A stretch of DNA of 64,000 nt from an uncultured Alkaliphilus sp. (GCA_938074565.1 CALJEQ010000006.1:186001-250000); one strand, 5' to 3'. Numbered from the stretch's first letter, positions 8,738 through 19,262 are shown. Notes: generated from the sequence alone by a model not told the origin. A program made the numbers and translations.

Positions 8738-9844
8738 ATGACTCAAAGAGAAAAAGAGATATTACATATTATTAAAAAAGATCCCATGATCTCACAACAA
8801 GAAATAGCTGACTTACTAAATATAAATCGTTCATCGGTGGCAGTACATATTGCAAACCTTATGAAAAAAGGATATATAAAGGGGAAAGGGTATATTGTCA
8901 AAGAAGAAAAGATGGTTTGTGTAATAGGTGGCTCTAATATAGACTTACAAGGATTCCCTAATGAAAAACTAACATTAATGGACTCTAATCAAGGGAAAAT
9001 TGAAACGTCACTAGGGGGAGTAGGGAGAAATATAGCAGAAAATTTAGCTAGACTTTCAGTTCCTGTAAGGTTGTTGTCGGCGGTGGGGGATGATTTTTAT
9101 GGACAAAAACTGATGGAAGAAAGTTCCACACTGGGCATTGATTTGAAGAATATGTTCATTTCAAAAGAACATCCTACATCAATGTATCTTTCCATAATGG
9201 ACGAAGATCACGATATGAAAGTTGCCATATCACAAATGGATGTTTATGAAAAGATGGATAAAAAGTATATTCAAGATAACCATCTTTTAATAAAAAATTC
9301 AAACCTTATAGTATTAGATGCCAATATCCCTCAAAATACCATAGACTATATCAGTAGCCTTTTTCAAGAGACCCCTATATTTGTTGATCCAGTATCAACG
9401 GTTAAAGCCATGAGGCTAAAAAACTCAATGGGTAAGTACCATACAATTAAGCCAAATATTTATGAGGTATCGAAACTGTTGGATATGGAGATACATACTA
9501 TTAATGATGTGAGAAAAGCAGGAGAAATTCTCTTAAGTTATGGGATAAAAAGAGCCTTTATAAGTATGGGAAAAGATGGAGTATTTGCTTGTGATAAGGA
9601 TAATGAATTGCTGGTGAAGGCAAAAATATATAATATTAAAAGTGCCACAGGAGCTGGAGATGCGTTTATGGCAGGTCTAGTTAGTGGCTATCTAAAGGGT
9701 AAAACATTAGAGGAAGCTACTGTTTATTCGACAGGTGCTTCTATATTAGCTTTAAAAAGCTATCATACTATAAATCCAGTTATGTCAGAAGATGAAGTAT
9801 TGAAGATATTAGATAATACTGAAATACAAATAAAAATATATTAA
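8738..9844 (+). CDS. psuK: pseudouridine kinase with N-terminal helix-turn-helix
   Basis: A 368-residue PfkB-family sugar/nucleoside kinase. Residues 1-55 form a winged helix-turn-helix (Q-Q-E-I-A-D-L-L-N-I-N-R-S-S-V-A-V-H-I), an arrangement common in Firmicute PsuK-like kinases. The kinase part shows G-G-S-N-I-D, G-G-V-G-R-N-I-A-E-N, P-N-I-Y-E and the catalytic anion-hole motif A-T-G-A-G-D-A-F-M-A-G near residues 307-317. It phosphorylates pseudouridine to pseudouridine-5'-phosphate for the next enzyme, PsuG. I chose the ATG at 8738 because AAAAGGGATGG precedes it; an upstream in-frame start at 8681 lacks a site. The HTH may let the kinase regulate its own operon. Confidence 0.88.
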   Translation: MTQREKEILHIIKKDPMISQQEIADLLNINRSSVAVHIANLMKKGYIKGKGYIVKEEKMVCVIGGSNIDLQGFPNEKLTLMDSNQGKIETSLGGVGRNIAENLARLSVPVRLLSAVGDDFYGQKLMEESSTLGIDLKNMFISKEHPTSMYLSIMDEDHDMKVAISQMDVYEKMDKKYIQDNHLLIKNSNLIVLDANIPQNTIDYISSLFQETPIFVDPVSTVKAMRLKNSMGKYHTIKPNIYEVSKLLDMEIHTINDVRKAGEILLSYGIKRAFISMGKDGVFACDKDNELLVKAKIYNIKSATGAGDAFMAGLVSGYLKGKTLEEATVYSTGASILALKSYHTINPVMSEDEVLKILDNTEIQIKIY

Positions 9845-9863
9845 AGAAAATATGGAGGTAAAT

Positions 9864-10775
9864 ATGAAACAGTTTCTTGAGATGAGTTTAGAAGTAAAGG
9901 AAGCCTTAGAAACAGGCAAACCAGTTGTAGCACTGGAGTCTACCATTATTTCCCACGGTATGCCCTACCCACAAAATTTAGAAACAGCATTAAAAGTAGA
10001 AAGTATAGTTAGGGAGTATGGGGCTGTGCCTGCTACAATAGGAATTATAAAAGGCAAACTTAAAGCTGGATTAACAATGGATGAACTGCAATATTTTGCA
10101 ACGGCTAAAAATATAGTAAAGACTAGTAGAAGAGACTTACCCTATGTTACAGCAAATCAATTAGATGGTGCTACCACCGTTGCCTCCACTATGATTATTG
10201 CGAAAATGGCTGGAATCAAAGTATTTGTAACAGGTGGAATAGGTGGTGTTCATCGGGGTGCAGAACAAACCTTTGATATTTCAGCAGACCTTAAAGAACT
10301 AGCCAATACAGAAGTGGCTGTTATATGTGCAGGAGCAAAATCCATTTTAGACATTGGGCTTACATTAGAATATTTAGAGACGGAAGGTGTTCCTGTTTTA
10401 GGATATGGAACGGAAGATTTTCCAGCCTTCTATACAAGAAAAAGTGGATTTAAGGCAGACTATAAAGTAGAAGACCCAAAGATGATGGCACAGTTAATTC
10501 ATGACAAGTGGGCAATGAAGCTTGTAGGTGGAGTTGTTATCGGAAATCCTATTCCACAAGAGCATGAACTAGATCCCTTATTTATTAATCAAGCTATAGA
10601 AGATGCCCTTTATAAAGCTGATGAAGAAGGGATTAAAGGTAAGGCTGTTACACCATTTTTATTAGATTACCTAAAGAAAATAACTAAGGGAGATAGTTTA
10701 AAGGCTAACATAGAATTAGTATACAATAATGCAAGAGTAGGTGCTGCAATCGCTGTAGAGCTGGCTAAGTTATAA
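9864..10775 (+). CDS. psuG: pseudouridine-5'-phosphate glycosidase
   Basis: This 303-residue enzyme cleaves the C-C glycosidic bond of pseudouridine-5'-phosphate to uracil and ribose-5-phosphate. Diagnostic blocks are A-L-E-S-T-I-I-S-H-G-M-P-Y-P (about residues 24-37), V-T-G-G-I-G-G-V-H-R-G-A and V-I-C-A-G-A-K-S-I-L-D. It starts 19 bases after psuK with GGAGG, so the pair forms an operon. Length is typical of the family (about 300). Together they recycle pseudouridine from RNA turnover. Confidence 0.95.
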   Translation: MKQFLEMSLEVKEALETGKPVVALESTIISHGMPYPQNLETALKVESIVREYGAVPATIGIIKGKLKAGLTMDELQYFATAKNIVKTSRRDLPYVTANQLDGATTVASTMIIAKMAGIKVFVTGGIGGVHRGAEQTFDISADLKELANTEVAVICAGAKSILDIGLTLEYLETEGVPVLGYGTEDFPAFYTRKSGFKADYKVEDPKMMAQLIHDKWAMKLVGGVVIGNPIPQEHELDPLFINQAIEDALYKADEEGIKGKAVTPFLLDYLKKITKGDSLKANIELVYNNARVGAAIAVELAKL

Positions 10776-10844
10776 TGTACAATATATAGTGGTATACATT
10801 GAAAAAATACAAAGTAGCATAATTAGAAAGGAAGAAAAATACTT

Positions 10845-11258
10845 ATGAATAGAATAACAACTCAAAACCTACAAAAGTGTATGGAATATAGCTATAACGA
10901 CAAAATATCGGCATCGGAATATGCTTCTCTAATAAGATTCTTAGTAATGACTATAAATAAACAATTACCTATAGAGTTATTGGACAATACCAATGATAAA
11001 ATATTAAAAGTACAAATAATAAACTTTGAAATTGATTATAAAGAGGCACAAGAAGGAGAGGCTGACAACTTAACTATAAACTATAAAATAGAAGGTGAAG
11101 AAAATCAGCAAACATTAAGTTTAATTAATACAGGAAAAGATAAAGTAAGTAAAGATTCAAAAAGTGGATCTAGTACTTTCTATAGATATTATGTTTATGC
11201 AGAGAGTAACGAAGAAGGATACCGTGTTACATTTAATAGAAGAGTGACGAAAAAATAA
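10845..11258 (+). CDS. hypothetical protein
   Basis: A 137-residue acidic, soluble protein that I do not recognise. It has no signal peptide, membrane segment or cysteine-rich motif. Several beta-strand-like segments occur in the second half (I-N-F-E-I-D-Y, L-T-I-N-Y-K-I, S-T-F-Y-R-Y-Y-V-Y). It has a good GGAAGAAAAA site, lies 70 bases after psuG and ends at a very strong terminator, so it may be part of the psu transcript or stand alone. Confidence 0.65.
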   Translation: MNRITTQNLQKCMEYSYNDKISASEYASLIRFLVMTINKQLPIELLDNTNDKILKVQIINFEIDYKEAQEGEADNLTINYKIEGEENQQTLSLINTGKDKVSKDSKSGSSTFYRYYVYAESNEEGYRVTFNRRVTKK

Positions 11259-11280
11259 AGTACAAAATAGTAAAATAGAA

Positions 11281-11322
11281 CAACCCCCCTTGAAAATAAT
11301 GGATTCCAAGGGGGGTTGTTTG
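11281..11322. terminator. strong bidirectional terminator
   Basis: A perfect 12-bp GC-rich stem (CAACCCCCCTTG at 11281-11292 with its complement at 11307-11318), between convergent genes. Confidence 0.85.
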
Positions 11323-11401
11323 ATAATATAGACTTATTATGAGTACCATCATTAAGAAGGAGAATAAATCTATAATAGAGTTACTTATATATTAGATATA
11401 C

Positions 11402-13342
11402 CTATTGGATAATTAGTCTTTGTCCAACTGTTAGTTGACTTGGGTTGGTAATACTATTGTTTTTGATAATGGTATCCATAGAAATACCATATTTTTGTGA
11501 AATTGACCATAAGCTCTCACCAGCCATTACTACATGGGTTATTGTTGTTGGGCTTTGTTTTGAAGGGATAAAAATCTTCTGACCAACAAAAATAGTATTT
11601 GGATTAGTAATATTGTTTGCAGAAACAATTTCATCAACAGTTACTTGGTGGTTTGTTGCAATTTTCCCAAGAGTATCTCCAGCTTTAATAATATACTCTA
11701 TTGTTATTGGAGCAGGAGGCGCTGGAAGGGAGGGTGTAGGAACTTTTAAAACTTGCCCAACAAAGATCATATTAGCATTGGTTAACTGATTTATTTCCGT
11801 TAGATATGCTGTTGTTGTGGCGTGCTTTTCAGCAATTTTACCTAACGTATCCCCTTTTTCAACTGTATAAGTTCCTATTGTAGCACCTATAGGTGGAACA
11901 ACTGGAGTTGAAGGAGGGGTTTGTTTTGTAGGAACTTTTAATTGTTGTCCTACAAATAACATGTTAGGGTTTGCAAGTTGGTTGATTTCTGTAAGGTAAC
12001 CAGCAGTAGTTGAAAATCTTTCAGCAATTCTTCCTAGAGTATCTCCACTTTCAACGGTGTAGGTTTCAAAAGTTACAGGTTGCTTTTCTTCAGTAGGAAG
12101 TTTAGAGAATAAAAATGAAGAAATTCCTGTATTATCAGAGGCAATAAAACGATCACCAACAACCATCATAGGAACTAGAAATCTATTAGCAAATAAGTCC
12201 TCGTTAACTTTTTCTCCACTCTTAATATTATAAAGCTTAATTTTACGATTATTTTCTAATATAATGTGATTATTTGTAGAGATAAAAGGCATTCTACTGT
12301 GAATCAATTGTCCATTACTATTAGAATCAGCATATCTCACATTCCAGTTTTCACCACCAGTGGATGCGTTTAAGGAAATTAAGTTACCTCTATTATCAAT
12401 AAAGTTTACTGCGTCATTAGTTGCATTTAATACACCATTTCGGTGACTAACTCCAAAGTTATTTAGCAACTTATATTGCCATAGGTTTCTACCAGTTGAG
12501 GCATTAAATGCCCTTACAGTAACATTATTGGTGTTTGTAGATACATCTAAAAACAATCTTCCATTTTGATAAACTGGAAAACCAGAAGATGGTGAAAGGT
12601 GAGGGTGAATAGGGGCAATCCACTGAACAAAGGAAGTGTTTTGATCTAATGCATATAAGTTTGTCTCCATAGTGATTTGATTATTTATGAAGAAAAATAC
12701 TTTACCTTCTCCAGTGACAAGTTTTATAGGCATAGGATCATGTTGTCCTAAAGAATGAGACCACTTTCTTTTTCCTGTAGAAGCATCTACTGCAATAATC
12801 TTATTGTTTTTTAAAGGTTGTTTTGTAAATTCATCTACAGAACCATAATAAACATTTCCATTATCAAGTGTAAGGGTACTAAATTTTTCATGCTCTAAAG
12901 GGTCAATTGTCCACTTGATTTCATGGGTATTTCCATGATTTTGAAGTGCATAAATTTTTTCTGATGTTAATAGATAAACCATAGAGCCAGATGCTACTAT
13001 TTGATGTATTTCTTTTGAATTATCAGAAACAAATTCCCATTGGATTGTATTGTTTGTTAGATTTATGGAATACAACTTATGGGGTGCATTCAAATTAGTA
13101 GTATAAATAGTATTAGAATTAACGATGGACCACGGCCTATTTCCTGCTGCAATAGTATTATATTCAGTACTGAATTGTGGATTATGGGTTACAGGAGCAA
13201 AAAAAGAATTTCCAGAATTCCCTCCGTAGGTAAACCATGTATTCAATTGATTGTTGGTAATAGCATCAGCTTTATAGGGTACTAATGCTGATGAGAATAT
13301 CAATAGAGTTAGTACTAAACTAATTAGTATTTTATTTTTCAT
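11402..13342 (-). CDS. secreted PQQ-repeat protein with four C-terminal LysM domains
   Basis: A 646-residue exported protein. It has a signal peptide (residues 1-27). A beta-propeller-like region (about 30-415) has PQQ/quinoprotein-type repeats such as A-V-D-A-S-T-G-K-R-K-W-S and A-F-N-A-S-T-G-R-N-L-W-Q. Four LysM peptidoglycan-binding modules follow at about 427-470, 488-531, 548-591 and 600-645, each with a G-D/E-T/S-L-x-x-I-A core, joined by proline-rich linkers. LysM repeats anchor proteins to the cell wall. The propeller may bind ligands or proteins, as no enzyme active site is visible. The start has AAAGGAGA. It is monocistronic. Confidence 0.88.
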   Translation of the reverse strand: MKNKILISLVLTLLIFSSALVPYKADAITNNQLNTWFTYGGNSGNSFFAPVTHNPQFSTEYNTIAAGNRPWSIVNSNTIYTTNLNAPHKLYSINLTNNTIQWEFVSDNSKEIHQIVASGSMVYLLTSEKIYALQNHGNTHEIKWTIDPLEHEKFSTLTLDNGNVYYGSVDEFTKQPLKNNKIIAVDASTGKRKWSHSLGQHDPMPIKLVTGEGKVFFFINNQITMETNLYALDQNTSFVQWIAPIHPHLSPSSGFPVYQNGRLFLDVSTNTNNVTVRAFNASTGRNLWQYKLLNNFGVSHRNGVLNATNDAVNFIDNRGNLISLNASTGGENWNVRYADSNSNGQLIHSRMPFISTNNHIILENNRKIKLYNIKSGEKVNEDLFANRFLVPMMVVGDRFIASDNTGISSFLFSKLPTEEKQPVTFETYTVESGDTLGRIAERFSTTAGYLTEINQLANPNMLFVGQQLKVPTKQTPPSTPVVPPIGATIGTYTVEKGDTLGKIAEKHATTTAYLTEINQLTNANMIFVGQVLKVPTPSLPAPPAPITIEYIIKAGDTLGKIATNHQVTVDEIVSANNITNPNTIFVGQKIFIPSKQSPTTITHVVMAGESLWSISQKYGISMDTIIKNNSITNPSQLTVGQRLIIQ

Positions 13343-13718
13343 TTAAATCTCCTTTCTAGAATAGATAATAAATATAAAAAAGAATACATATAAAAGTAAC
13401 ACGGTTTACATAATGTGCACAACTATCAGTTTATGGTAAATAAGAGTAAAGAATTATTTACAAAACAATTATTTAGTGGAGAATGAGTTATAAGAGGGAA
13501 GCTATAATAAAACATGCTTTAAATAAGTTTTCAAATATAAGATAAATATAAAATAAAGTTTTAATAAAATTAAAAAAATTATAGAATGATAGTGTACTGA
13601 TGTTTAATAGATTTTAATAAGGATAAATAAGTATTAGGTAGTTTTATTTGTATTTTATATAATAAAAAATATTTTAAAATAAAGTTTTTTCAATAAATCT
13701 CTTTTAGGAGGATTAGTT
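13343..13718. other. divergent intergenic region
   Basis: This very AT-rich gap of about 375 bases between the minus-strand PQQ/LysM gene and the plus-strand aldehyde dehydrogenase should hold promoters for both. I see no distinctive repeat, RNA or further gene. Confidence 0.4.
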
Positions 13719-15113
13719 ATGCTAGATGATAGTAAGGAAACTAAAGATATACCATTTAAATATATAGAAAAACAAAAAGAATATTTTTATAGTGGAGCAA
13801 CAAGAAGTTATGAATTTAGAATAGAACAACTACGCAAATTAAAAGTTGCAGTCAAAAAGAGGGAAGAAAGGATACTGGAAGCACTTTACAAAGATTTAGG
13901 TAAAAACAGTTATGAAGGATATATAACAGAAATTGGCATGATTTATGAAGAAATAGAATTTACATTAAAGCGTTTAAAAAAATGGATGAAACCCCAAAAA
14001 GTAAGAACACCAATTTTCCAACCCTTTTCTAAATCCATGGTATATAGTGAGCCAAGAGGAGTAGCTTTAATTATTGCACCTTGGAATTATCCCTTTCAAT
14101 TACTAATGGCACCGTTAATTGGAGCAATAGCAGCGGGGAATACTTGTTTAATAAAGACATCAAAAAATTCACCTTACACCAGTAAAATTATCCAAGAAAT
14201 TATAATAGATAGCTTTGAAGATCGTTATATTCACTATATAGATGGTGGAAATGATGAAGTGATGAAAGTTTTAGAAGAAAAAATTGACTTCGTATTCTTT
14301 ACAGGAAGTCCAAAAGTAGGAAGTCAAATTATGCAAAAAGCATCTAAAAACTTAATTCCAATAGTATTAGAATTAGGTGGTAAAAGTCCAGCAATTATTG
14401 ATAAAAATGCAGATGTAAAAATGGCAGCTTACCGTCTAATATGGGCTAAATTATTGAATAGTGGTCAAACTTGCATTGCACCTGACCATGTTTATATTCA
14501 TCAATCAATTAAAGATGTATTTATAAAAAAGGCAACTGAGGTGATTGAAGAGTTTTATGGAAGTGACATTGCTAAGTCTAAAGATTATGGTAGGATTATT
14601 AATACAAAACAATTTGATAGACTTGTTTCGTATTTAGACAAAGATAAAATTGTATATGGTGGAAGTTTTGATAGGAACAATTTATTTATTGAACCTACCA
14701 TAATGGATAATATTTCCTATGAAGATAAAATAATGGAAGATGAAATTTTTGGTCCAATACTTCCACTTCTTATTTATGAAGACATAAATAGTATAATAAA
14801 CGAAATTAAAAGAAAGCCAAAACCATTAGCACTATATGTATACACATCAGATAATCAGGTGGAGGAAAAAATTATTAGAGAGATACAATTTGGTGGCGGT
14901 TGTATAAATGACTCTATATCCCATGTTTCAAACCCCCACTTGCCTTTTGGCGGTGTAGGAAATAGTGGAATGGGTTCTTATCATGGAAAAGCTAGCTTTG
15001 ATACATTTTCCCATAAAAAAAGCATATTAAAGAAATCTAATTTCTTTAATATGAAACTGCCTTTTCCACCATATGAAGGAAAAATTAAGATTGTAAAAAA
15101 ATTATTAAAATAA
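13719..15113 (+). CDS. class 3-type aldehyde dehydrogenase
   Basis: A 464-residue NAD(P)-dependent aldehyde dehydrogenase of the class 3 fatty-aldehyde type (YwdH-like), which oxidises aldehydes to acids. Visible signatures are I-I-A-P-W-N-Y-P-F-Q (cofactor), F-T-G-S-P-K-V-G, L-E-L-G-G-K-S-P (catalytic Glu near 218) and G-Q-T-C-I-A-P-D with the nucleophile Cys252. The C-terminal G-F-G-G-V/G-M-G-S-Y-H-G-K-type segment is characteristic of this subgroup. A hydrophobic C-terminal anchor is absent. The ATG has a TTAGGAGGA site. It is monocistronic with its own terminator. Confidence 0.92.
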   Translation: MLDDSKETKDIPFKYIEKQKEYFYSGATRSYEFRIEQLRKLKVAVKKREERILEALYKDLGKNSYEGYITEIGMIYEEIEFTLKRLKKWMKPQKVRTPIFQPFSKSMVYSEPRGVALIIAPWNYPFQLLMAPLIGAIAAGNTCLIKTSKNSPYTSKIIQEIIIDSFEDRYIHYIDGGNDEVMKVLEEKIDFVFFTGSPKVGSQIMQKASKNLIPIVLELGGKSPAIIDKNADVKMAAYRLIWAKLLNSGQTCIAPDHVYIHQSIKDVFIKKATEVIEEFYGSDIAKSKDYGRIINTKQFDRLVSYLDKDKIVYGGSFDRNNLFIEPTIMDNISYEDKIMEDEIFGPILPLLIYEDINSIINEIKRKPKPLALYVYTSDNQVEEKIIREIQFGGGCINDSISHVSNPHLPFGGVGNSGMGSYHGKASFDTFSHKKSILKKSNFFNMKLPFPPYEGKIKIVKKLLK

Positions 15114-15130
15114 AAAAATTGCAAATATAG

Positions 15131-15168
15131 AAAAAACACTTACAAAAACAGAGAGTAAGTGTTTTTTT
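15131..15168 (+). terminator. intrinsic terminator after the aldehyde dehydrogenase
   Basis: AAACACTTAC pairs with GTAAGTGTTT, followed by a T-run (stem arms near 15134-15143 and 15155-15164). Confidence 0.85.
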
Positions 15169-15342
15169 AGTGTAAAAGAATAGTAGTAAACTAAATGTTA
15201 ACTGATTTTTTGTCAAATAATAGGGACTAAGTATTATTCGGATGATTAATGTATTTGTTTGTAATTTTTTATGGTATATTTTTCTTGAATCTGATACAAT
15301 AATCTATATATAGCACAAAAAAAATGGAGGGAGTGTAGAATA

Positions 15343-17421
15343 ATGAACTTTAAAACCCTTAGAAGTCAGCTGATCGTTCTTCTATTAGTTATCTCAATTG
15401 TTCCTGCCATAATCATTTTTTTCACTGTAAAAAATGAAATAACAATAAGGGCTGAACAAGAATTTATTACTTCAATAACTAATGAAGTAGTTCAAGTGGA
15501 CAATGGTATGAATTTGTATTTTGATATGGTATCAAAAAATTCTAAGTTTTTATCAATGAATGAAAACGTTATACTTGCTGATGAGACCATCAGTAGTTTT
15601 ATTGAGTTTGAAGGTAGAACAGAAGGTACTGTCCCTTATTCTCCTAAAGATAATGGCGGTATTGAAGCCGAAATATATAAAATATATGAAAAATTTGCAG
15701 AAGCCCATCCAAATTCAGCCTATGTATATATGGGAACAAAGCATGGTGGTTACATACAGTGGCCTGCCCATGATATGTCTTTAGGATATGATCCTAGAAC
15801 TAGACCTTTTTATAAAATTGCTTTAGAGAATCCTAATGAAGTAGTAAGAACTGCACCTTATCAATCAATGTCAGATGATACAATTATCATAAGTACCGTT
15901 ACTGCTATTAAAGATAAAAACAATGAAGTAATAGGTGTACAAGGTTTAGATGTAAGTTTAGGTCAATTAACTGATATTATAAAAGAAATAACTATTGGAA
16001 AAACAGGATATATTATTTTAACAGATAGTGATGGAGTTATTTTGGCTAATCCTATAAATCCAGAGTTAAACTTTGGAAGTATTGAAGAATTGGGTTCAAC
16101 TAAGTTAAGTAATATAAAAGAGATTACAGATAGTCATTTAGAAGTTACGTTGGATGGGAAAGCACACATAGCAAGTATTTACACTTCACCAAAAACAGGG
16201 TGGAAGTATATTGCTATTATTGAAAAAGATGAGCTCTTAGCATCAATGAAAAATTTAAGAGATAAACTTATAGCAATATTCACATTACTAGTAGTAATCT
16301 GTTTTCTGTTAGCATTGTGGTTTTCAAGTAGAATATCTAAACCAATTGTTAATTTATCAGGTGTTATTAATAGATTATCTCAATATGATTTATCGTTGGA
16401 TGAAAAACACAGTGGTAGAAAATACATAGGTAGAAAAGATGAAATTGGCATTATCGCCAATGCTTTGGAAACAATGCAAAATAACTTTGTTACTTTAGTG
16501 AGAAATATTGCAAATACATCTCAACAGGTTGCAAACTCTTCAGAAAGACTATCTTTTACTAGTAAACAATTGGCTACTACATCAGAAGAAGTTGCTAACA
16601 CAATAGAAGATATTGCAAGAGGAGCAAGTCAACAAGCACAGGATACCGGAGAAGGCGCTGTAAAGGTTAATGAGTTAGGAAAGTTAATAGAAAAAGATCA
16701 TATTTACGCTAGAGACTTAAATGAATCAATCAGTGAAGTGAATAATTTAAAAGATGAAGGTTTTGAAATGTTAAAGCAACTTACAGAAAAAACTAGAGTA
16801 AGTAATCGTTCGGCTAGAGAAGTTCAAGAAATTATTGTAAATACCAATAAAAGCGCTGAAAAAATTGAGATTGCAAGTCAAATGATAAGAAATATTGCTG
16901 AACAAACTAATTTATTGGCTTTAAATGCAGCTATTGAAGCAGCTAGAGCAGGTGACGCAGGAAGAGGTTTTTCTGTAGTGGCAGAAGAAATTAGAAAACT
17001 AGCAGAACAATCTAATCGTTTTACTGGTGAAATTGCTGTAATTATTGAGGAACTAACAGATAAGACAGAACATGCAGTTACAACTATAGAAGAAGTTGGT
17101 AAAATTGTTAATTCTCAAACAGAGAGTGTCGAAATAACAAATGCTAAATTCGAAGGAATTGCTGCTGCAATCGAAAAAATGAAAAAAGTAATAGATTGTA
17201 TTAATGATTCAGGTAAGGAAATGGAAGTTAAAAAAGAAGAATTAATCAATATTATTGACAACTTATCTAACGTATCTCAGGATAATGCAGCTGGAACTGA
17301 GGAAACTTCTGCTTCGATGGAGGAACAGACAGCTTCTTTAGAAGAGATTTCCCAAGCTAATGAAGTATTATCTAAGTTAGCACAGGAGATGCAACACACC
17401 ATAGCTAAATTTAAATATTAA
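15343..17421 (+). CDS. methyl-accepting chemotaxis protein with dCache sensor
   Basis: A 692-residue chemoreceptor. Residues 7-28 are a first membrane helix, and about 35-285 an extracellular double-Cache sensor ([27 protein letters not shown]). A second membrane helix lies at about 306-326, followed by a HAMP region. The long cytoplasmic signalling coiled coil carries the invariant hairpin tip [18 protein letters not shown] near 520-540. dCache domains of this kind usually bind amino acids or small organic acids. It has a TGGAGGGAG site and a terminator on its far side. Confidence 0.92.
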   Translation: MNFKTLRSQLIVLLLVISIVPAIIIFFTVKNEITIRAEQEFITSITNEVVQVDNGMNLYFDMVSKNSKFLSMNENVILADETISSFIEFEGRTEGTVPYSPKDNGGIEAEIYKIYEKFAEAHPNSAYVYMGTKHGGYIQWPAHDMSLGYDPRTRPFYKIALENPNEVVRTAPYQSMSDDTIIISTVTAIKDKNNEVIGVQGLDVSLGQLTDIIKEITIGKTGYIILTDSDGVILANPINPELNFGSIEELGSTKLSNIKEITDSHLEVTLDGKAHIASIYTSPKTGWKYIAIIEKDELLASMKNLRDKLIAIFTLLVVICFLLALWFSSRISKPIVNLSGVINRLSQYDLSLDEKHSGRKYIGRKDEIGIIANALETMQNNFVTLVRNIANTSQQVANSSERLSFTSKQLATTSEEVANTIEDIARGASQQAQDTGEGAVKVNELGKLIEKDHIYARDLNESISEVNNLKDEGFEMLKQLTEKTRVSNRSAREVQEIIVNTNKSAEKIEIASQMIRNIAEQTNLLALNAAIEAARAGDAGRGFSVVAEEIRKLAEQSNRFTGEIAVIIEELTDKTEHAVTTIEEVGKIVNSQTESVEITNAKFEGIAAAIEKMKKVIDCINDSGKEMEVKKEELINIIDNLSNVSQDNAAGTEETSASMEEQTASLEEISQANEVLSKLAQEMQHTIAKFKY

Positions 17422-17438
17422 CAATTAAATGATATTAA

Positions 17439-17474
17439 GGGACATTCACTAAGAATAAGATGTCCCCTTTTTTT
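17439..17474 (+). terminator. intrinsic terminator of the chemoreceptor gene
   Basis: GGGACAT (17439-17445) pairs with ATGTCCC (17460-17466), followed by a T-run. Confidence 0.8.
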
Positions 17475-17641
17475 ACCTATACATCAGTAGTTTGTTATTT
17501 ATGTTTCGATATTTAGTTAACGGTAAGCTTACAATTCATATAATTAAAAATAATATGTATAGTAGTAATATCTAAAAATGTAAAATTAAGTAGTGTTGTG
17601 GCTTTTTTTTTGGAATTCTTAAAAATTTTGTATAAAACCAG

Positions 17642-17671
17642 TTGACGATACGAAATGATAAAATGTATAAT
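17642..17671 (+). promoter_or_regulatory. candidate promoter (distal)
   Basis: TTGACG (17642-17647), an 18-base spacer and a perfect TATAAT (17666-17671). It lies about 580 nt upstream of the first cluster gene, so a transcript from here would carry a very long leader or an unrecognised small RNA. Confidence 0.45.
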
Positions 17672-18139
17672 TTAAGTAGAGATTAGTAAAAAACGGTATT
17701 GTTTACTTTTTGTACACTTGAAATAGTATAAATCGTACTTACACTTTAAAAAATATATTAGTATAAATTTTGTGCAATGTTACAAAGATTTTAAATTTTT
17801 AAAAAATTAGTTGAATTATAAATTTTTTTGTGGGATAATCGTATTATACATTTATTTTGCATAATTGTTAAATTTTAAAACCATCGACTATTAATAGAGG
17901 TAGACCATACTTGTTTTTTCATAGTATTAAGGTGGTTATAAAAATTATTTTAGATTTAACCAATGTAATTTGTTAACGTTTAATAGGTGTAATTGTAAAA
18001 AAATATACCTATGTTTTATTTATATAAAGAATTTTAGTTAATGTAAGCAATGGGATGATTTAAATAATATTAATTAGTGTCAGTACAGAATTTTGTCGAT
18101 AAAAAAATCGTAAAAAGATGCTATTAACCTTTATTTAAC

Positions 18140-18168
18140 TTGAACTGTGGTAAATATTGTGGCATAAT
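18140..18168 (+). promoter_or_regulatory. candidate promoter of the biosynthetic cluster (proximal)
   Basis: TTGAAC (18140-18145), a 17-base spacer and CATAAT (18163-18168), about 85 nt before the acyltransferase start. Another candidate (TTGAAT 17811-17816, 17 bases, GATAAT 17834-17839) lies further upstream. Confidence 0.45.
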
Positions 18169-18252
18169 CATATTAAACAACAAATGACAATTGAACCAGT
18201 AATTATGTAAAAAACTACACTATTCTCATAATAGTGATTGTGAGGTGAAAAA

Positions 18253-19227
18253 ATGGAGGAATTAACAAAGAAAAGAAATGCTTTTTTATTTCAAGGAGTA
18301 GGTGCTGAATATCATAAACTAATACATCTTTTGAACGATGAACAATTAGAAGAATTAAAGTACTACTGCTCTTTAGCGAATAAAGAAATTGGTCTTGATT
18401 TGTGGAATTATTTATTTAACTTTACAACAACAAAACATGACAAAATGTTTAATGACTGGATTGCTATTTATACTTGTGACTATATTATTTACAATACATA
18501 TTTGAATTTTAATCTTAAACCAGATGTACTATTAGGGTATAGTATGGGTTTAATAACAGCAATGGCTTGTAGTAAATCGATCACATATGAAGCGGGACTA
18601 CATTTGTTATTAAGTGTCTATGATTATCCTCGTCTAGCTTCTAGAAAAGAAGAGTCTATGGCTGTAATTATAGGGCTTTCCTACAACGATGTTGATAAAA
18701 TAATTCTAGAAAATAAACTTGAAAAATTTGTAGAAATAGCCAGTGAAAATAATGACTTTTGTATTATTATTTCTGGAAGCAAGATGGGTGTCTTAAAATT
18801 GATGGAACTAGCTGAAAATGAAGGTGCTTTAAAGGTTAAGGAAATAAATGCTCCCTATGCTTTTCATTCACAACATGCTTCAGCAGGACTTGAAAAATTT
18901 ATAAAAGATGTAACAGAAACAGAGGTTTTAGACACTGATATACCGATTATTTCAAGTCTCGACCAAAGTGTTATTCACAAAGCAGAAGATTTAAAAAAGG
19001 AACTTATAAAGAATATGCCAGGAAGAATGTACTGGAAAACTGCAATAGAAAAAATAGGTAGTATGGGTATAGATAATTTTATTGAAGTTAGCTTAGAAGA
19101 TTCAATTAGCAAGTTTTCCAAAATGATAAATTCTAATTATGAGTTTTTAACTTATAGCAAAATTCTTAAAATGAGAAGAAAACAAGAGAAATTAAGTAAA
19201 TTAACCGATGTTTCTAAAAGTGTATAG
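18253..19227 (+). CDS. discrete acyltransferase (malonyl-CoA:ACP transacylase-like)
   Basis: A 324-residue FabD/trans-AT-fold acyltransferase. The N-terminal F-L-F-Q-G-V-G, the nucleophile elbow G-Y-S-M-G (Ser near residue 98, usually G-H-S-x-G) and the catalytic histidine motif Y-A-F-H-S-Q near 205 are intact. The Phe in the x-A-F-H-S motif is typical of malonyl-loading enzymes. It is therefore expected to load an extender, probably malonyl, onto the ACPs encoded nearby. It is the first gene of the cluster, with a strong TGAGGTG site, and is only 30-45% like ordinary FabD by impression, closer to free-standing polyketide acyltransferases. It starts the operon that leads into the AOR gene 35 bases downstream. 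Confidence 0.85.
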   Translation: MEELTKKRNAFLFQGVGAEYHKLIHLLNDEQLEELKYYCSLANKEIGLDLWNYLFNFTTTKHDKMFNDWIAIYTCDYIIYNTYLNFNLKPDVLLGYSMGLITAMACSKSITYEAGLHLLLSVYDYPRLASRKEESMAVIIGLSYNDVDKIILENKLEKFVEIASENNDFCIIISGSKMGVLKLMELAENEGALKVKEINAPYAFHSQHASAGLEKFIKDVTETEVLDTDIPIISSLDQSVIHKAEDLKKELIKNMPGRMYWKTAIEKIGSMGIDNFIEVSLEDSISKFSKMINSNYEFLTYSKILKMRRKQEKLSKLTDVSKSV

Positions 19228-19262
19228 TAAAGAACTTTAAAAGATTAAATGGAGAAGATAAT

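Larger units (their letters stand above)
17422..18252. other. long AT-rich region upstream of the biosynthetic cluster
   Basis: These 830 bases hold no gene that I can support. After the terminator of the chemoreceptor gene there are at least three promoter-like pairs oriented toward the cluster (17642-17671, 17811-17839 and 18140-18168). The length and multiple promoter candidates suggest complex regulation of the cluster, but no pathway-specific regulator gene is present. Confidence 0.5.

Noticed and set aside
17422..18252. Replication origin or phage attachment site in the AT-rich gap
   Set aside because: I found no DnaA-box cluster, no tRNA and no direct repeats; the AT content is ordinary for intergenic DNA in this window.
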